64,000 bases of DNA from Pseudomonas sp. ABC1 (lineage in GTDB: Bacteria > Pseudomonadota > Gammaproteobacteria > Pseudomonadales > Pseudomonadaceae). Both the position numbers and the translations under genes were made by a program. Below the pieces are notes generated by a model. It saw only the letters and a program-made list of their open reading frames with translations. It made no database searches and was not told the DNA's origin. Numbering within the stretch: the first letter of the stretch is position 1; each line of letters starts with the position of its first letter. Where the stretch lies: contig NZ_CP058349.1 of NCBI RefSeq assembly GCF_013395055.1, forward strand, positions 2,975,501-3,039,500, in the 5' to 3' direction. Below are positions 1-9,829 of this stretch, one piece after another.

Positions 1-1715
1 TGGCCGGGCTGGGGATCGGCCTCGGGCAGGCGCAGGGCGATGCCGATGTCGCCGTTCATCAGGCCCAGGCCGTAGTCGTTGTGGGTCATCAGTACCGGGC
101 GGCCTTCGTACCAGGGTGTGCTGGCGTCGAGCAGGCCGCGCCGGCTCAGGGCCTGGGCGATGCGCAGGTTGAGTCCTTCCACGCCCCAATCGCCACGGCG
201 GATGGCGCACAGCAGGCGGAACCCATCGAAGGCTTGCAGCACGCCGCTGGCCCAGCGCTGCCAGGCCGGGTCGTCCGCCGTCAGGGTCGGCTCCGGTCGC
301 GTCTCATGCAGCACCTGTAGATAGTGGGCGTAGCCCTTGGCCTGGCCGTGGCCGTCCAGCAGCAGGCGCTCCAGGGCTGGGTCCTGGGCGCTGCGCAGGC
401 GCAGGCGGTGCAGGTCGTCGTGGCGTTCGCGCAGGATGGCGCGGGCCTGTTCGGCATCGCGGCGGTTGACCGCCCTGGCCAGTTGGCCGATACCTGAGTC
501 TTCGCCGAAGCGCCGCGAGTGGCGCAGCATCACCGTGTGTTGTGCCAGCGGGTAGTGCTGAACGTCGCCAGGCAGCAGGTCGTCGGCGTCCAGTGGCGCG
601 CCGCCCTGGGCTTCCAGCCAGGCCTGGGTCGACGGGGCGTAGCGGCCCTGTTCGGCGTCGCGGCAGAGGTCGCCGAGCAGGGCGCCGGCTTCCACCGAGG
701 CCAACTGGTCCTTGTCGCCCAGCAGGATCAGCCGCGCCCGGGTCGGCAGCGCCGCCAGCAGGCGGTCCATCATTTCCAGGTCGATCATCGAGGCTTCGTC
801 CACCACCAGCACATCCAGCGCCAGCGGGTTGCCGGCATGGTGGCGGAAGTGACGGCTGCCCGGCAGGCTGCCGAGCAGGCGGTGCAGGGTGGTGACCTGG
901 GTGGGAATGGCCTGGCGCACCGCCGTGTCGACTGCCAGCCCGGCGACCTGGCCGCCGATGGATTCGGTCAGCCGCGCCGCCGCCTTGCCGGTCGGTGCGG
1001 CCAGGGCGATGCGCAGCGGCTGGCCGAGGTCCAGCGCGCTTTCCTGCAGCAAGGCCAGCAGGCGTACTACGGTGGTGGTCTTGCCGGTGCCGGGGCCGCC
1101 GGTGACCAGTGTGAAACTGCCACGGGTGGCCAGGGCGCAAGCGAGCTTCTGCCAGTCGCTGTGGTGTGCGCCAGGGGCTTGCGGGAACAGCCGTTGCAGG
1201 CGTTGCGGCAAGTCCTGCGGGATCGGCTGTGCGGTCGCCAGCCGGGCGCTGATGGCGCGGGCCACTCTCTGTTCGTAGGTCCAGTAGCGGCGCAGGTAGA
1301 GGCTGTGGCCGTCGAGTACCAGCGGGGTGTCGGGCGGGCCATCCGCTGGGGCGACCAGTGGGCTGGCAGCCAGTGCCTGGCGCCAGTGTTCCACGTCCAG
1401 GTCGGCCAGTTGCCGCGAGGGCAGCAGGGCGCCGCCCTGTTCGCCTTCGGGGGGCAGCGCCAGGGCGAAATCCGGGTCGGCCAGGGTGGCGCGTAAATCC
1501 AGGCAGACGTGCCCGTGGCCGAGCTGGTGGCTGGCCAGCGCCGCCGCCAACAACAGCAGCGGCGAGGCGTCCGCCTGCAGCTCGGCGAGCAGCGCTGCCA
1601 GGGCGCGGTCCAGTTCGCGCAGCCAGCCGCTGGCGACCCAGGCGTCGAGCAGCGCGAGCAGTTCGCCAGTGTCGTCCAGGGCGCTCGGTTCCAGGTCCAG
1701 GCGGGTCTGTTTCAT
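1..1715 (-). CDS. recD: RecD, exonuclease V alpha subunit (3' end cut by window edge)
   Basis: Fast 5'-3' SF1 helicase of the RecBCD double-strand-break repair and DNA-degrading complex. The visible 571 residues begin MKQTRLDLEPSALDD and contain an N-terminal RecC-binding region, a Walker A GGPGTGKTTT near residue 205, and a Walker B-like VVDEASMIDL near residue 300. The family is usually near 700 residues, so roughly the last sixth is missing to the left. Its ATG overlaps the recB stop by 4 nt (ATGA), which fixes the start and indicates translational coupling. The family assignment is secure from the motifs and the gene order. Confidence 0.96.
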   Translation of the reverse strand, partial: MKQTRLDLEPSALDDTGELLALLDAWVASGWLRELDRALAALLAELQADASPLLLLAAALASHQLGHGHVCLDLRATLADPDFALALPPEGEQGGALLPSRQLADLDVEHWRQALAASPLVAPADGPPDTPLVLDGHSLYLRRYWTYEQRVARAISARLATAQPIPQDLPQRLQRLFPQAPGAHHSDWQKLACALATRGSFTLVTGGPGTGKTTTVVRLLALLQESALDLGQPLRIALAAPTGKAAARLTESIGGQVAGLAVDTAVRQAIPTQVTTLHRLLGSLPGSRHFRHHAGNPLALDVLVVDEASMIDLEMMDRLLAALPTRARLILLGDKDQLASVEAGALLGDLCRDAEQGRYAPSTQAWLEAQGGAPLDADDLLPGDVQHYPLAQHTVMLRHSRRFGEDSGIGQLARAVNRRDAEQARAILRERHDDLHRLRLRSAQDPALERLLLDGHGQAKGYAHYLQVLHETRPEPTLTADDPAWQRWASGVLQAFDGFRLLCAIRRGDWGVEGLNLRIAQALSRRGLLDASTPWYEGRPVLMTHNDYGLGLMNGDIGIALRLPEADPQPG

Positions 1716-4700
1716 GGCTCGTACTCCACCGGCTGGCCCTGGAACAGGCGGTCCAGGTGTTCGATCAATTGACGTGGCGGCCGTGCCAGCAGCACGCCAT
1801 GGCTGGCTGATTGGCTGCCCCGCAGAAACAGATAGAGTGCCCCGCCGATGTGCCGGTCGTAGTCGTAATCGGCCAGGCGCAGGCGTAACTGACGGTGCAG
1901 TGCCAGCAGGTAGAGGGCGTATTGCAGGTCGTAGCGGTGCTCCGCCACGGCCAATTGCATGTTGTGCAGATCGTAGGCGCTGTCGTCGTCGCCCAGCCAG
2001 TTGGATTTGTAGTCGGCGACGTAGTAGCGGCCCTGGTGTTCGAAGACCAGGTCGATAAAGCCCTTGAACATGCCGTTCAGGGTGTCCGCGCGCAGTGCCG
2101 GGCGCGGCAGCTCGGGCAATTCGTACTGGCGCACAAGGCGATCGAGCCGCTGTGCATCGACCTGCCGCGCCTCGAACCAGAACTCCATTTCGGCCTGGTA
2201 ATGGCCAAGCTGACACAGGCTGGCGCTGTCGTCGTCCGCCAGGGGCAGCGGGCAGGCCAGCAGGTGCAGCAGCCAGCTGTGCAGCGGGGCGATCCATTCG
2301 GTCAAGCCACGCAACTGGCAGCGCCGGGCGATCAGATCGCGCAGCCGTTCCGGGCGTTCGACCAGACGTGCGAAGCCTTCCTGGGCGGCCATTTCCAGCA
2401 GCCCATGGAGGAAGGTGCCCGGCCCCGGCCCGCGAGGGAACGGATGCAGGCCATCGCCCTGGGGATTGGCTTGCTGCAGCGGGACGCTGCGGTCGTCGTC
2501 GCTGGCCTTTTGCTCGGCGGGGTTGTCCGGGGCGCTGTCGAGATAATCCGGCGCTTCGCTGGCACTGTCGGCCTGGCGCAGGGCGCTGTAGGAGGCGATC
2601 CACCAGTGTTCGCGGGCAGTGCGTCGGGGCGTGGGCCAGGACGGTGGCTGCCACGTCTGGCTTGGCGCCTGATAGCGCTGCGGGCTGGCATCGGGCGCCG
2701 CTTGCAACTGGATCGCTGGTGGCTGTTGCAGGGCTTCGAGGTGCGTAGCCAACGGATCGAGGGGTTCGCCGCCGCCGAGCAGGTAGCCGAACGCCGAGCG
2801 CGGCAGGCTGGACTCCTTGCGGCGACCGTCGCGCAGTTCGGCGATGCCCAGCCAGCAGGCGTGGCGTGCACGGGTCAGGGCGACGTAGAGCAGGCGCAGG
2901 TCTTCGCCCAGGCGCTCGTGTTCGGCTTGTTGCAGCTGGGCTTCATCGGGGTGCAGCAGCAGGCGTCGGCGCTCGCCGTCCTGCACCTGGAGCGGCTTGC
3001 TGGCATCCACCGGGCGGAAGGCGCAGATGAACGGCAGGAACACCAGGGGGTATTCCAGCCCCTTGGATTTGTGGATGGTCACCACCCGCACCAAGGCGTC
3101 GTCGCTTTCCAGTCGCAGGACCTGCTCATCGGCGGCCTGCCCGGTGCCGGCGAGGGATTCCGCCAGGTGACGGATCAGCGCCTGTTCGCCGTCCAGTTCG
3201 CCGGCGGCCTGTTGCAGCAGTTCGGCCAGGTGCAGCAGGTTGGTCAGCACCCGTTCGCCGTCGCTGCGCGCCATCAATCGGTGCGGCAGTTCGAAGTCCT
3301 GCAACAGGCCGCGCAGCATCGGCAGCACGCCCTGGCGCTGCCAGCGCTGGCGGTAATCGCGGAACTGCATGACGCGCTGTTCCCAGAAGCGTTCGTCGAG
3401 GTTGAGGCGTTCCAGCTCTTCCAGCGGTAGGGCCAGGGTGCGGCTGGCCAGGGCGGCGCGCAGCGGACGGTCCTGCTCGGGCTCGGCGCAGGCGCGCAGC
3501 CACAGCAGCAGGTCGCGGGCTTCCTGGCTGGCCAGTACCGAGTCCTTGTCCGACAGGTAGACGCTGCGCACACCGCGTTCGGCCAGGTGCTGGCGGATCG
3601 CCTGGGCCTCGCCGAAATCCCGCACCAGGATGGCGATATCGCTGGGGCGCAATGGCGTCAACCGGTCAGCGCCGAGGAAGCCGGCGCGGCCCTCGGCGGC
3701 GAGGTTGAGCAGGCGCACGATTTCGCTGGCGCTGGCGGCGGCCATGGCTTCGCGGTAGGCACCCTTGCCCAGCGGTTCATCGGCGGGCAGGTGCCAGAGG
3801 GTCATGGCCGGCTGCGCCCGGCCTTCCACGCTCCAGTGTTCCGAGCGGCCACGGGCCTTGATCGAGAGGAACGGCAGCGGGTTGTGCGTGCCGTCGCGGA
3901 ACAGGAAGGCACCCTGGCCGCTGGCGCGCTGCTCCGCTTGTTCGAACAAGCGGTTGACCGCCGCGACCATCGGCTGGCTGGAGCGGAAGTTGGTGTCCAG
4001 GTTGTAGTGCCGGCCCTGGGTGGCGTGGCGCGCCCGCAGGTAGGTGTGGATGTCGGCGCCACGGAAGGCGTAGATCGCCTGCTTGGGGTCGCCGATCATG
4101 AACAGCCCGCTGTCCGGGCTGTTGGCCTCGACCCGGTAGATACGGTCGAAGATGCGGTATTGCAGCGGGTCGGTGTCCTGGAATTCATCGATCAGCGCCA
4201 CCGGGAACTGGCGGCGGATGACCTCCGCCAGGCGCTCGCCGGATTCGCTGCGCAGCGCATCGTCGAGGCGGCTGAGCATATCGTCGAAGCCCATTTCCGC
4301 ACGCTGGCGTTTTTCCTCGTCGAAGCGCCGGGCGACCTGCACGGCGGCATGGCGCAACGCTGCCTCTGCCGGATCGGCCAGGCTGGCGAGGCGCTGCGGC
4401 AGTTCGGCCATGGCGTCCAGCGCCGGATGACTGGGCGCATCGCCTTTCCAGGCTTCGGCCAGGCCGTCCGGGGTCAGGCGCTGGAAGCCGGTGCCGAGGT
4501 CGAGTTCGCTGTCGTCGCCCGAGGCCCAGGCGCGCAGTTTTTCCAGCCAGGGTTGGTAGTAACGCGCCTGCAACTTGCGTCCGTCCACCTGTTTGGCCGC
4601 GACGGCCTGCTCCAGCAAGCGCTCCAGTTCATCCGCCCAGGCCGGCCAGGGCGCCTTGAGCTGGGCCAGTTGCCGTGCCCGTTCGGCCAGGGCGTTTTCC

Positions 4701-5359
4701 AGTAACTGGCCCAACGGCGGTTGCGCGCCGTCGTCACGCTCGCCCAGCAGTGGACGCAGGCGCGGCAGCAGCAGGGCCGGTTGCTGCCAGTGGCCGATCA
4801 CCCAGTCCAGTGCCTGGCCCTGCAACGGGTAGCAGTGCTGGCGCCAGTAGTCGCGGGTCACTTCGGCCAGCAGCTCGCTGTGGTCGGTTTCCAGGCTCTG
4901 GGTGAACAGGCTGCCGCTGTCGAAGGCGTGTTCGCGCAGCATGCGCTGGCACCAGCCGTGGATGGTGGAGATGGCGGCTTCGTCCATCCATTGCGCGGCA
5001 ATCTCCAGGTTGCGCGCACAGCCGGGCCAATCCGCTTCGATGAAGTCGTCGCGCAGCTGCCGCAGCAGTGGATCGAGGTTGTCGCCGGCATCGTTGCGGA
5101 AGGCGCGGGCGGCTTCCACCAGGCGGCTGCGGATACGTTCGCGCAGTTCGCGGGTGGCGGCGTCGGTGAAGGTCACCACGAGGATTTCCGGCGGCGGCAG
5201 CGGGCGCGTGAAGGCCTGTTCGCCGCCATGACCGAGCACCAGCCGCAGGTATAGCGCGGAGATGGTGTAGGTCTTGCCGGTGCCGGCGCTGGCTTCGATC
5301 AGGCGACTGCCGTGCAGCGGGAAGCGCAGGGCCAGGGGCCGTTCGGCAGGCTGGTTCAT
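1712..5359 (-). CDS. recB: RecB, exonuclease V beta subunit (helicase-nuclease)
   Basis: 3'-5' SF1A helicase and the nuclease of RecBCD; it loads RecA after Chi. The 1215-residue protein has Walker A ASAGTGKT at residues 23-30, a UvrD-type Walker B IDEFQD near 388, and late helicase motifs including VVTIHKSKGLEYP and LLYVALTRARH. The C-terminal nuclease domain ends in the catalytic GFIDLVF and ADYKSNWLG motifs near residue 1115. I chose MNQPAERPLALRF at 5359 rather than a longer upstream extension because it overlaps the recC stop by 4 nt and puts Walker A at the usual distance from the N terminus. Length is normal for the family. Confidence 0.97.
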   Translation of the reverse strand: MNQPAERPLALRFPLHGSRLIEASAGTGKTYTISALYLRLVLGHGGEQAFTRPLPPPEILVVTFTDAATRELRERIRSRLVEAARAFRNDAGDNLDPLLRQLRDDFIEADWPGCARNLEIAAQWMDEAAISTIHGWCQRMLREHAFDSGSLFTQSLETDHSELLAEVTRDYWRQHCYPLQGQALDWVIGHWQQPALLLPRLRPLLGERDDGAQPPLGQLLENALAERARQLAQLKAPWPAWADELERLLEQAVAAKQVDGRKLQARYYQPWLEKLRAWASGDDSELDLGTGFQRLTPDGLAEAWKGDAPSHPALDAMAELPQRLASLADPAEAALRHAAVQVARRFDEEKRQRAEMGFDDMLSRLDDALRSESGERLAEVIRRQFPVALIDEFQDTDPLQYRIFDRIYRVEANSPDSGLFMIGDPKQAIYAFRGADIHTYLRARHATQGRHYNLDTNFRSSQPMVAAVNRLFEQAEQRASGQGAFLFRDGTHNPLPFLSIKARGRSEHWSVEGRAQPAMTLWHLPADEPLGKGAYREAMAAASASEIVRLLNLAAEGRAGFLGADRLTPLRPSDIAILVRDFGEAQAIRQHLAERGVRSVYLSDKDSVLASQEARDLLLWLRACAEPEQDRPLRAALASRTLALPLEELERLNLDERFWEQRVMQFRDYRQRWQRQGVLPMLRGLLQDFELPHRLMARSDGERVLTNLLHLAELLQQAAGELDGEQALIRHLAESLAGTGQAADEQVLRLESDDALVRVVTIHKSKGLEYPLVFLPFICAFRPVDASKPLQVQDGERRRLLLHPDEAQLQQAEHERLGEDLRLLYVALTRARHACWLGIAELRDGRRKESSLPRSAFGYLLGGGEPLDPLATHLEALQQPPAIQLQAAPDASPQRYQAPSQTWQPPSWPTPRRTAREHWWIASYSALRQADSASEAPDYLDSAPDNPAEQKASDDDRSVPLQQANPQGDGLHPFPRGPGPGTFLHGLLEMAAQEGFARLVERPERLRDLIARRCQLRGLTEWIAPLHSWLLHLLACPLPLADDDSASLCQLGHYQAEMEFWFEARQVDAQRLDRLVRQYELPELPRPALRADTLNGMFKGFIDLVFEHQGRYYVADYKSNWLGDDDSAYDLHNMQLAVAEHRYDLQYALYLLALHRQLRLRLADYDYDRHIGGALYLFLRGSQSASHGVLLARPPRQLIEHLDRLFQGQPVEYEP

Positions 5360-8300
5360 GACGCTTCCTCCGTCTCGGCCAGGCGCTCGGGGGCGAACTC
5401 CAGCAGCGGCAGGTAGAGCCGCTGGCTCAACTCGGCGAAGCGGCCATCGGCGGCGAGGCTGGCGAAGTCCGGGTACTGGCGCGCCAGGCTGGCATCGCCG
5501 GCGACCTCGCCCTCGACCTGGAAGCCGCCTTCGTAGCATTGGCGGGCGGCGTCATCGGCCTTGTCCGGGTCTTCCTGGCCGAGCCAGGCGAAGGCGCTTT
5601 TCAGCGCCACCGGCAAGGGTTGGCACATACCCTGGCGCCAGGCCTGCAGCCAAGTGGCGAGCAGACTGCAGGCCTCGTCCACAGGCAACGGTGCGAAGCG
5701 CAGGCTGATGTCTTCCGCCACCAGGGTGGTGGTCAGCGGCAGTGCGCTGGCGCTGCCGGCGACATGGGCGACCCAGGTGCGCAGCAGCCGGTGCCATTTC
5801 AGTTGCTTGCCCTTGGCCAGGCTGCCCGGCAGCAGTTCGATGCGCTGCAGCGCGCCCTGTGCGTCCTGGCGCAGGCCGGAGAGCCAGCCGCTCAGTTGCA
5901 GGCCGTCCTGTTCGAATGACACGGGCGTGGGTGTTTCCAGCGGTGCCGACAGGCCTTCGCACAGGGCCTGGTAGCGCCGTAACTGGCCGGGCAGGGGTTG
6001 CAGCAAGTGTTCGCGCAGACGGCTGCCGAAGCCGGCCAGAGGCAGTTGCCCGCTGCGTTGCAGTTGCTCGGCCTGTGCCTCCAGCGCCTGCTGGTGATCG
6101 GGCGCGAGGCTGGCGGCTTCCAGCAACTGCTGTTGCATCTGGTAGCGTTGCAGGCCGTCGAGGGCGAAGGGCTCGCTGTCCAGTTCGGCCTGCTGCGCCT
6201 CGTCCAGATAAGCCTTGAGCCGACGGCTGAAGAAGAAGCGCACTGGCGCACGCAGGAAGCTTTGCAGGCTCTCCAGCTCCAGCGGCTGGCCCTGCGGGTA
6301 GTCGGCCAGGGGCGCGTCGAGCGGTTGCTGGGTGCCGGGCTGGTGTACGGCGGCCCATTCGTGGGCGTAGCTGAACAAAGCGCCGTCCTGTCCGAAGTAA
6401 CGCCGGCTGAAGGGTTGCAGCGGGTGCTCGGTGGTCAGCGCGGCCAGCAGGTCGCTGTTGTCGGCCAGGCGCCAGCCGTTGCCCAGGTGGTCGCGCAACT
6501 GGCCGATCAGTACCGAGGGTGGACGTTCGCTGTTGTCGCGAATGCTGCGCGCGACCCAACTGACATACAGCCGGTCGCGGGCCGAGAGCAGCGCTTCCAG
6601 CAGCAGGTAGCGGTCGTCTTCACGGCGCGAACGGTCGCCGGGGCGGTAGTCGCCGGCCATCAGGTCGAAGTCCAGCGGTGCCTGGCTGCGTGGGTAGTCG
6701 CCGTCGTTCATGCCGAGCAGGCAGACCTGGCGGAAGGGGATGGCGCGCATAGGCATCAGGGTGCAGAAGTTCACCGCGCCGGCCAGGAAGCGCTGGCTCA
6801 GGCGGCTTTCGTCGAGGCTGGCGAGCCAGGCTTCACGCACCACGGTCAGTGGCAGGGGCTGCTCCAGCCGCGCCTGTTCGCAGAGTCGCAGCCAGTCGTC
6901 GAGGGCTTCCTGCAATTGCCCGAGAAGGATGTCTTCGCGCTCGTCCCGCGCCTGGAAGAAGCGCGCCAGCAACTGCCGCAGGCGCTCGCCCCAGGCCGCA
7001 GGCGTGGCCGCCTGGCGCAAGCTCTGCAGGGTGGCCTGCAACTCGTCGAGCAGGCGCACCAGCGGGCCGATCAGTGCCGCTTCCAGGCCGCCGATCTCGT
7101 CGTAGGGCTGGATGCCGGCGCAGGCACCGCTGTCGCCCATGGCATAGCCAAGCAGCATTCGCCGCAGGCCGAAGTGCCAGGTGTTCTGTTCCAGGCCGTC
7201 GCTCTGGCCGAGGCTGGCGCGGTGCCCGGCATCCAGCCCCCAGCGCACCCCGGCGCCTTCGATCCAGCGTTGCAGGGTGGGCAGGTCGCCGGCGCCGATG
7301 GCGAAGCGCTCGCGCAGCGCGGCGACGTCGAGCAGGTCGAGCACCTCGCTGACGTTCAGCCGTGTATCGGGCAGCTTGAGCAGGTGTTCCAGGGCGATCA
7401 GCAACGGATCGCGGCCACGGCGCCCCTGGTCGGCCAGGGTGAAGGGGATATGCCGTGGATCGTCGCGCCCGTACTGGCCGAACACCGCCTGGATATGCGG
7501 CGCGTAGGCGTTGATGTCGGGCACCATGACGATGATGTCGCGCGGGCGCAGCGTCGGTTCCTCGTCGAAGCGCCGCAGCAACTGGTCATGCAGGATTTCC
7601 ACTTCGCGCTGGGCGCTGTGGGCCAGGTGGAAGCGCAGCGAGTGGTCCTGTCGCGGGTCGACCGGCGCCCAGTGTTCACGCGTTTCCGCCAGCGGGCGCA
7701 GGTCGAGGATGTCGCTCTGCAACTGGCCGAGCAGGTGCAGGCCGTCCGCCTCGCCGAACAGGTCGATGCGCCCGCCGAGGGCATCGAAGCGTTGCTGGTA
7801 GCTGTGCGGCTGGTCGTGCTGGTCGAGCAGGTTCATGTAGTCGCGGCCCTGCTTGCCCCAGGCTGCCAGCAGCGGGTGGGCGTGCTGGTGCAACTGGTTG
7901 TCGTCGAGTACAGCGTTCAGGCCCGGCTTGCGCTGCTGGCGACGGTATTCATGGCGCAGCAGGTCCTTGTCTTCGACGATGTCGCCCCAGTGGTGCTGGC
8001 AGGGGTTGTGCACGCACAGCAGCACCTGGCTGAAACGCGCCAGCGCCGCCAGGGCTTCGAGGGTCTGTGCTGGCAGCGAGGAAATGCCGAATACGGTGAT
8101 ACGCCGTGGCAGGCCTGCCGGCGCCGTTTCCAGTTCGGCCAGGCGTTCGAGGAAGCGTGGATGCACCCCGGCACGGCTGCCGGCCAGGTGTTCGGGGCCG
8201 ACGTCCGCCAGCAGCGCGCGCCACAGTTCGGCCTGCCAGTGCTCGTTCGCTTGCAACGGGCGGGTGCCCTGGCGCGAGGTGCGCAACTGGTCGCGGCCTT

Positions 8301-8781
8301 CGGCCCAGTCGGCCAGCCAGTCGGCGCGGTAGACCTGGTACTGGTCGAACAGGTCGGCCAGGCGCTCGGCCAGTTGGTGGCGTTTGCGCAGGTCGCGGTC
8401 ATCGGCGAGGAAGCGTTGCAGCGGCGCGAAGGCGGGGGCTTGCAGGAGTTCGGGCAGCAGGCGCATCAGGCGCCAGGTCAGCGGTTGCTTGTCCAGCGGC
8501 GAGTGTTCCGGCGTCTGTTCGTCGCCCAGCACACTACGGTAGGCCTGCCAGAGAAAGCGCGCCGGCAGTTCCACCTGGATCGCCGCCGCGATACCCAGGC
8601 CGTCCTCGGCGGCCAGCGCCAGTTTCAGCCACTGCGCGATGCCGTTGCTCTGCACCAGCAGCACTTCGTTTTCCAGTGGTTGCAACGGGTGGCGACGCAT
8701 CCATTGCAGGGCCAGCTCGCGCAGGTCTTCCAGGTGGTTGCCGTGCACCACCATGAATCCGGGCGTCAGCGCCTGCTGCAT
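5356..8781 (-). CDS. recC: RecC, exonuclease V gamma subunit
   Basis: Chi-recognising scaffold of RecBCD. The 1141-residue product starts MQQALTPGFMVVHGN; family-typical stretches include VHGNHLEDL, VQSNGIAQWLK and, toward the C-terminal half, LLGMNDGDYPR. A GGAG ribosome site lies about 8 nt before the ATG. It is the first gene of recC-recB-recD, and all junctions are ATGA overlaps. The family has inactivated helicase folds, consistent with the lack of an intact Walker A here. Confidence 0.96.
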   Translation of the reverse strand: MQQALTPGFMVVHGNHLEDLRELALQWMRRHPLQPLENEVLLVQSNGIAQWLKLALAAEDGLGIAAAIQVELPARFLWQAYRSVLGDEQTPEHSPLDKQPLTWRLMRLLPELLQAPAFAPLQRFLADDRDLRKRHQLAERLADLFDQYQVYRADWLADWAEGRDQLRTSRQGTRPLQANEHWQAELWRALLADVGPEHLAGSRAGVHPRFLERLAELETAPAGLPRRITVFGISSLPAQTLEALAALARFSQVLLCVHNPCQHHWGDIVEDKDLLRHEYRRQQRKPGLNAVLDDNQLHQHAHPLLAAWGKQGRDYMNLLDQHDQPHSYQQRFDALGGRIDLFGEADGLHLLGQLQSDILDLRPLAETREHWAPVDPRQDHSLRFHLAHSAQREVEILHDQLLRRFDEEPTLRPRDIIVMVPDINAYAPHIQAVFGQYGRDDPRHIPFTLADQGRRGRDPLLIALEHLLKLPDTRLNVSEVLDLLDVAALRERFAIGAGDLPTLQRWIEGAGVRWGLDAGHRASLGQSDGLEQNTWHFGLRRMLLGYAMGDSGACAGIQPYDEIGGLEAALIGPLVRLLDELQATLQSLRQAATPAAWGERLRQLLARFFQARDEREDILLGQLQEALDDWLRLCEQARLEQPLPLTVVREAWLASLDESRLSQRFLAGAVNFCTLMPMRAIPFRQVCLLGMNDGDYPRSQAPLDFDLMAGDYRPGDRSRREDDRYLLLEALLSARDRLYVSWVARSIRDNSERPPSVLIGQLRDHLGNGWRLADNSDLLAALTTEHPLQPFSRRYFGQDGALFSYAHEWAAVHQPGTQQPLDAPLADYPQGQPLELESLQSFLRAPVRFFFSRRLKAYLDEAQQAELDSEPFALDGLQRYQMQQQLLEAASLAPDHQQALEAQAEQLQRSGQLPLAGFGSRLREHLLQPLPGQLRRYQALCEGLSAPLETPTPVSFEQDGLQLSGWLSGLRQDAQGALQRIELLPGSLAKGKQLKWHRLLRTWVAHVAGSASALPLTTTLVAEDISLRFAPLPVDEACSLLATWLQAWRQGMCQPLPVALKSAFAWLGQEDPDKADDAARQCYEGGFQVEGEVAGDASLARQYPDFASLAADGRFAELSQRLYLPLLEFAPERLAETEEAS

Positions 8782-8842
8782 CGGTGAAACTCCGTTTTGA
8801 TCGAGTGCCGTGGCCTGAGCGGGCGAGCCCGCGCCTAGGGCG

Positions 8843-9559
8843 TCAACTGTCCGAGGCGTGGGCGGCGAGAATGCTGGCGACCTGCTTGGCCTCGCAATTG
8901 AGGTACAGCGAGGATTGCAGCCATTGCTGGTCCGGGTACCAGGAGAACATGAATTGCCCGCCCTTGAGGCTATCGACCACCATGCGCGCCACCTCCGGGC
9001 GTACCGCCGGGCAACCCTGGCTGCGGCCGATGCGGCCCTGGCTGGCGATCCAGGCCGGGTTCACGTAGTCGGCGGCGTGCACGACGATGGCGCGCTCGCG
9101 GGCACGGTCGTTGATGCCCGGCTCCAGGCCGTCCATGCGCAGCGAGTAGCCGTGCTTGCCGCTGTAGCTTTCGGCGGTGCGGAACAGGCCGATGCTCGAC
9201 TGGTGGCTACCGACACGGTTGGAGAAGCGCGTGGCCAGGTTGTCACCGGACTTCTGCCCGTGGGCGACCAGGTCTTTCAGCAGCAGCTTTTTCTTCTGCA
9301 GGTCGAAGATCCACAGGCGGCGTTCGGAGGAGGGCAGCGAAAAGTCGATCACCGCCAGCCGCCGGGCGGGCGTGGCGCCATTGTTGACGGCGCATTGCAT
9401 GGCAGCCACGGCATGGGTCAGCACCTGGCGATTCAGGGTGGGTGCCGTCTTGGCGAGGGTATCGACCAGGGGCTTGTAAGCAGGTTGGGCAGCGAAAACG
9501 GACGACGACAGGATAAGAAGCCCCGCACCGAGGCAGAGCCGTTTGAACAGGTTCGACAT
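8843..9559 (-). CDS. Periplasmic murein L,D-transpeptidase-catalytic-domain family protein
   Basis: 238 residues with a signal peptide (MSNLFKRLCLGAGLLILSSS, cleavage after VFA). The C-terminal half carries the arrangement expected of YkuD-like enzymes: IVVHAADYVNP (His) followed by GRIGRSQGCPAVRP (Ser-x-Gly-Cys). By family knowledge it would cross-link or remodel peptidoglycan in the periplasm; the exact reaction of this subfamily is not established from sequence. It sits 61 bp from recC in the same direction, and divergently from ubiU across about 270 bp. No other function is suggested by its neighbours. Confidence 0.85.
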   Translation of the reverse strand: MSNLFKRLCLGAGLLILSSSVFAAQPAYKPLVDTLAKTAPTLNRQVLTHAVAAMQCAVNNGATPARRLAVIDFSLPSSERRLWIFDLQKKKLLLKDLVAHGQKSGDNLATRFSNRVGSHQSSIGLFRTAESYSGKHGYSLRMDGLEPGINDRARERAIVVHAADYVNPAWIASQGRIGRSQGCPAVRPEVARMVVDSLKGGQFMFSWYPDQQWLQSSLYLNCEAKQVASILAAHASDS

Positions 9560-9726
9560 ATATGGACCTCATAGTCCCGGGCTGGCGTTTTTCTTCTGCA
9601 CAGGACCGCATGGCGAACTTACCGAGTCGGGCAAGGCGCCGTGCATTGAATAGGCAGACAAAATGAGTGGGTGGGAGTCTAGGTGCAGGATGGGTGATCC
9701 CGCAAGCCTGGCCGTCGGCCAATGGC

Positions 9727-9740
9727 TTGACGGCAATCAA
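9727..9740. promoter_or_regulatory. ANR/FNR/Dnr-type box upstream of ubiU
   Basis: TTGAC-GGCA-ATCAA differs at one position from the FNR/ANR consensus TTGAT-N4-ATCAA. It is centred about 96 bp before the ubiU ATG in the 270-bp divergent gap. An oxygen-sensing activator here fits the anaerobic role of UbiUVT. Inferred from sequence match and context only. Confidence 0.7.
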
Positions 9741-9829
9741 GCCGGCGGCGGGTGATACCTCTATCGGGGAATGGGCGCGGGCGGTGGCCGGGGCCAGCCT
9801 ACAGGTCGCTATCCCTTGGAGACACACCC

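Noticed and set aside
1895..8787. Long plus-strand frames (up to 929 residues) opposite recB and recC
   Set aside because: High-GC antisense shadows; Gln/Val/Ala/Gly-rich, no motifs, and they are antisense to genes with complete catalytic motifs.
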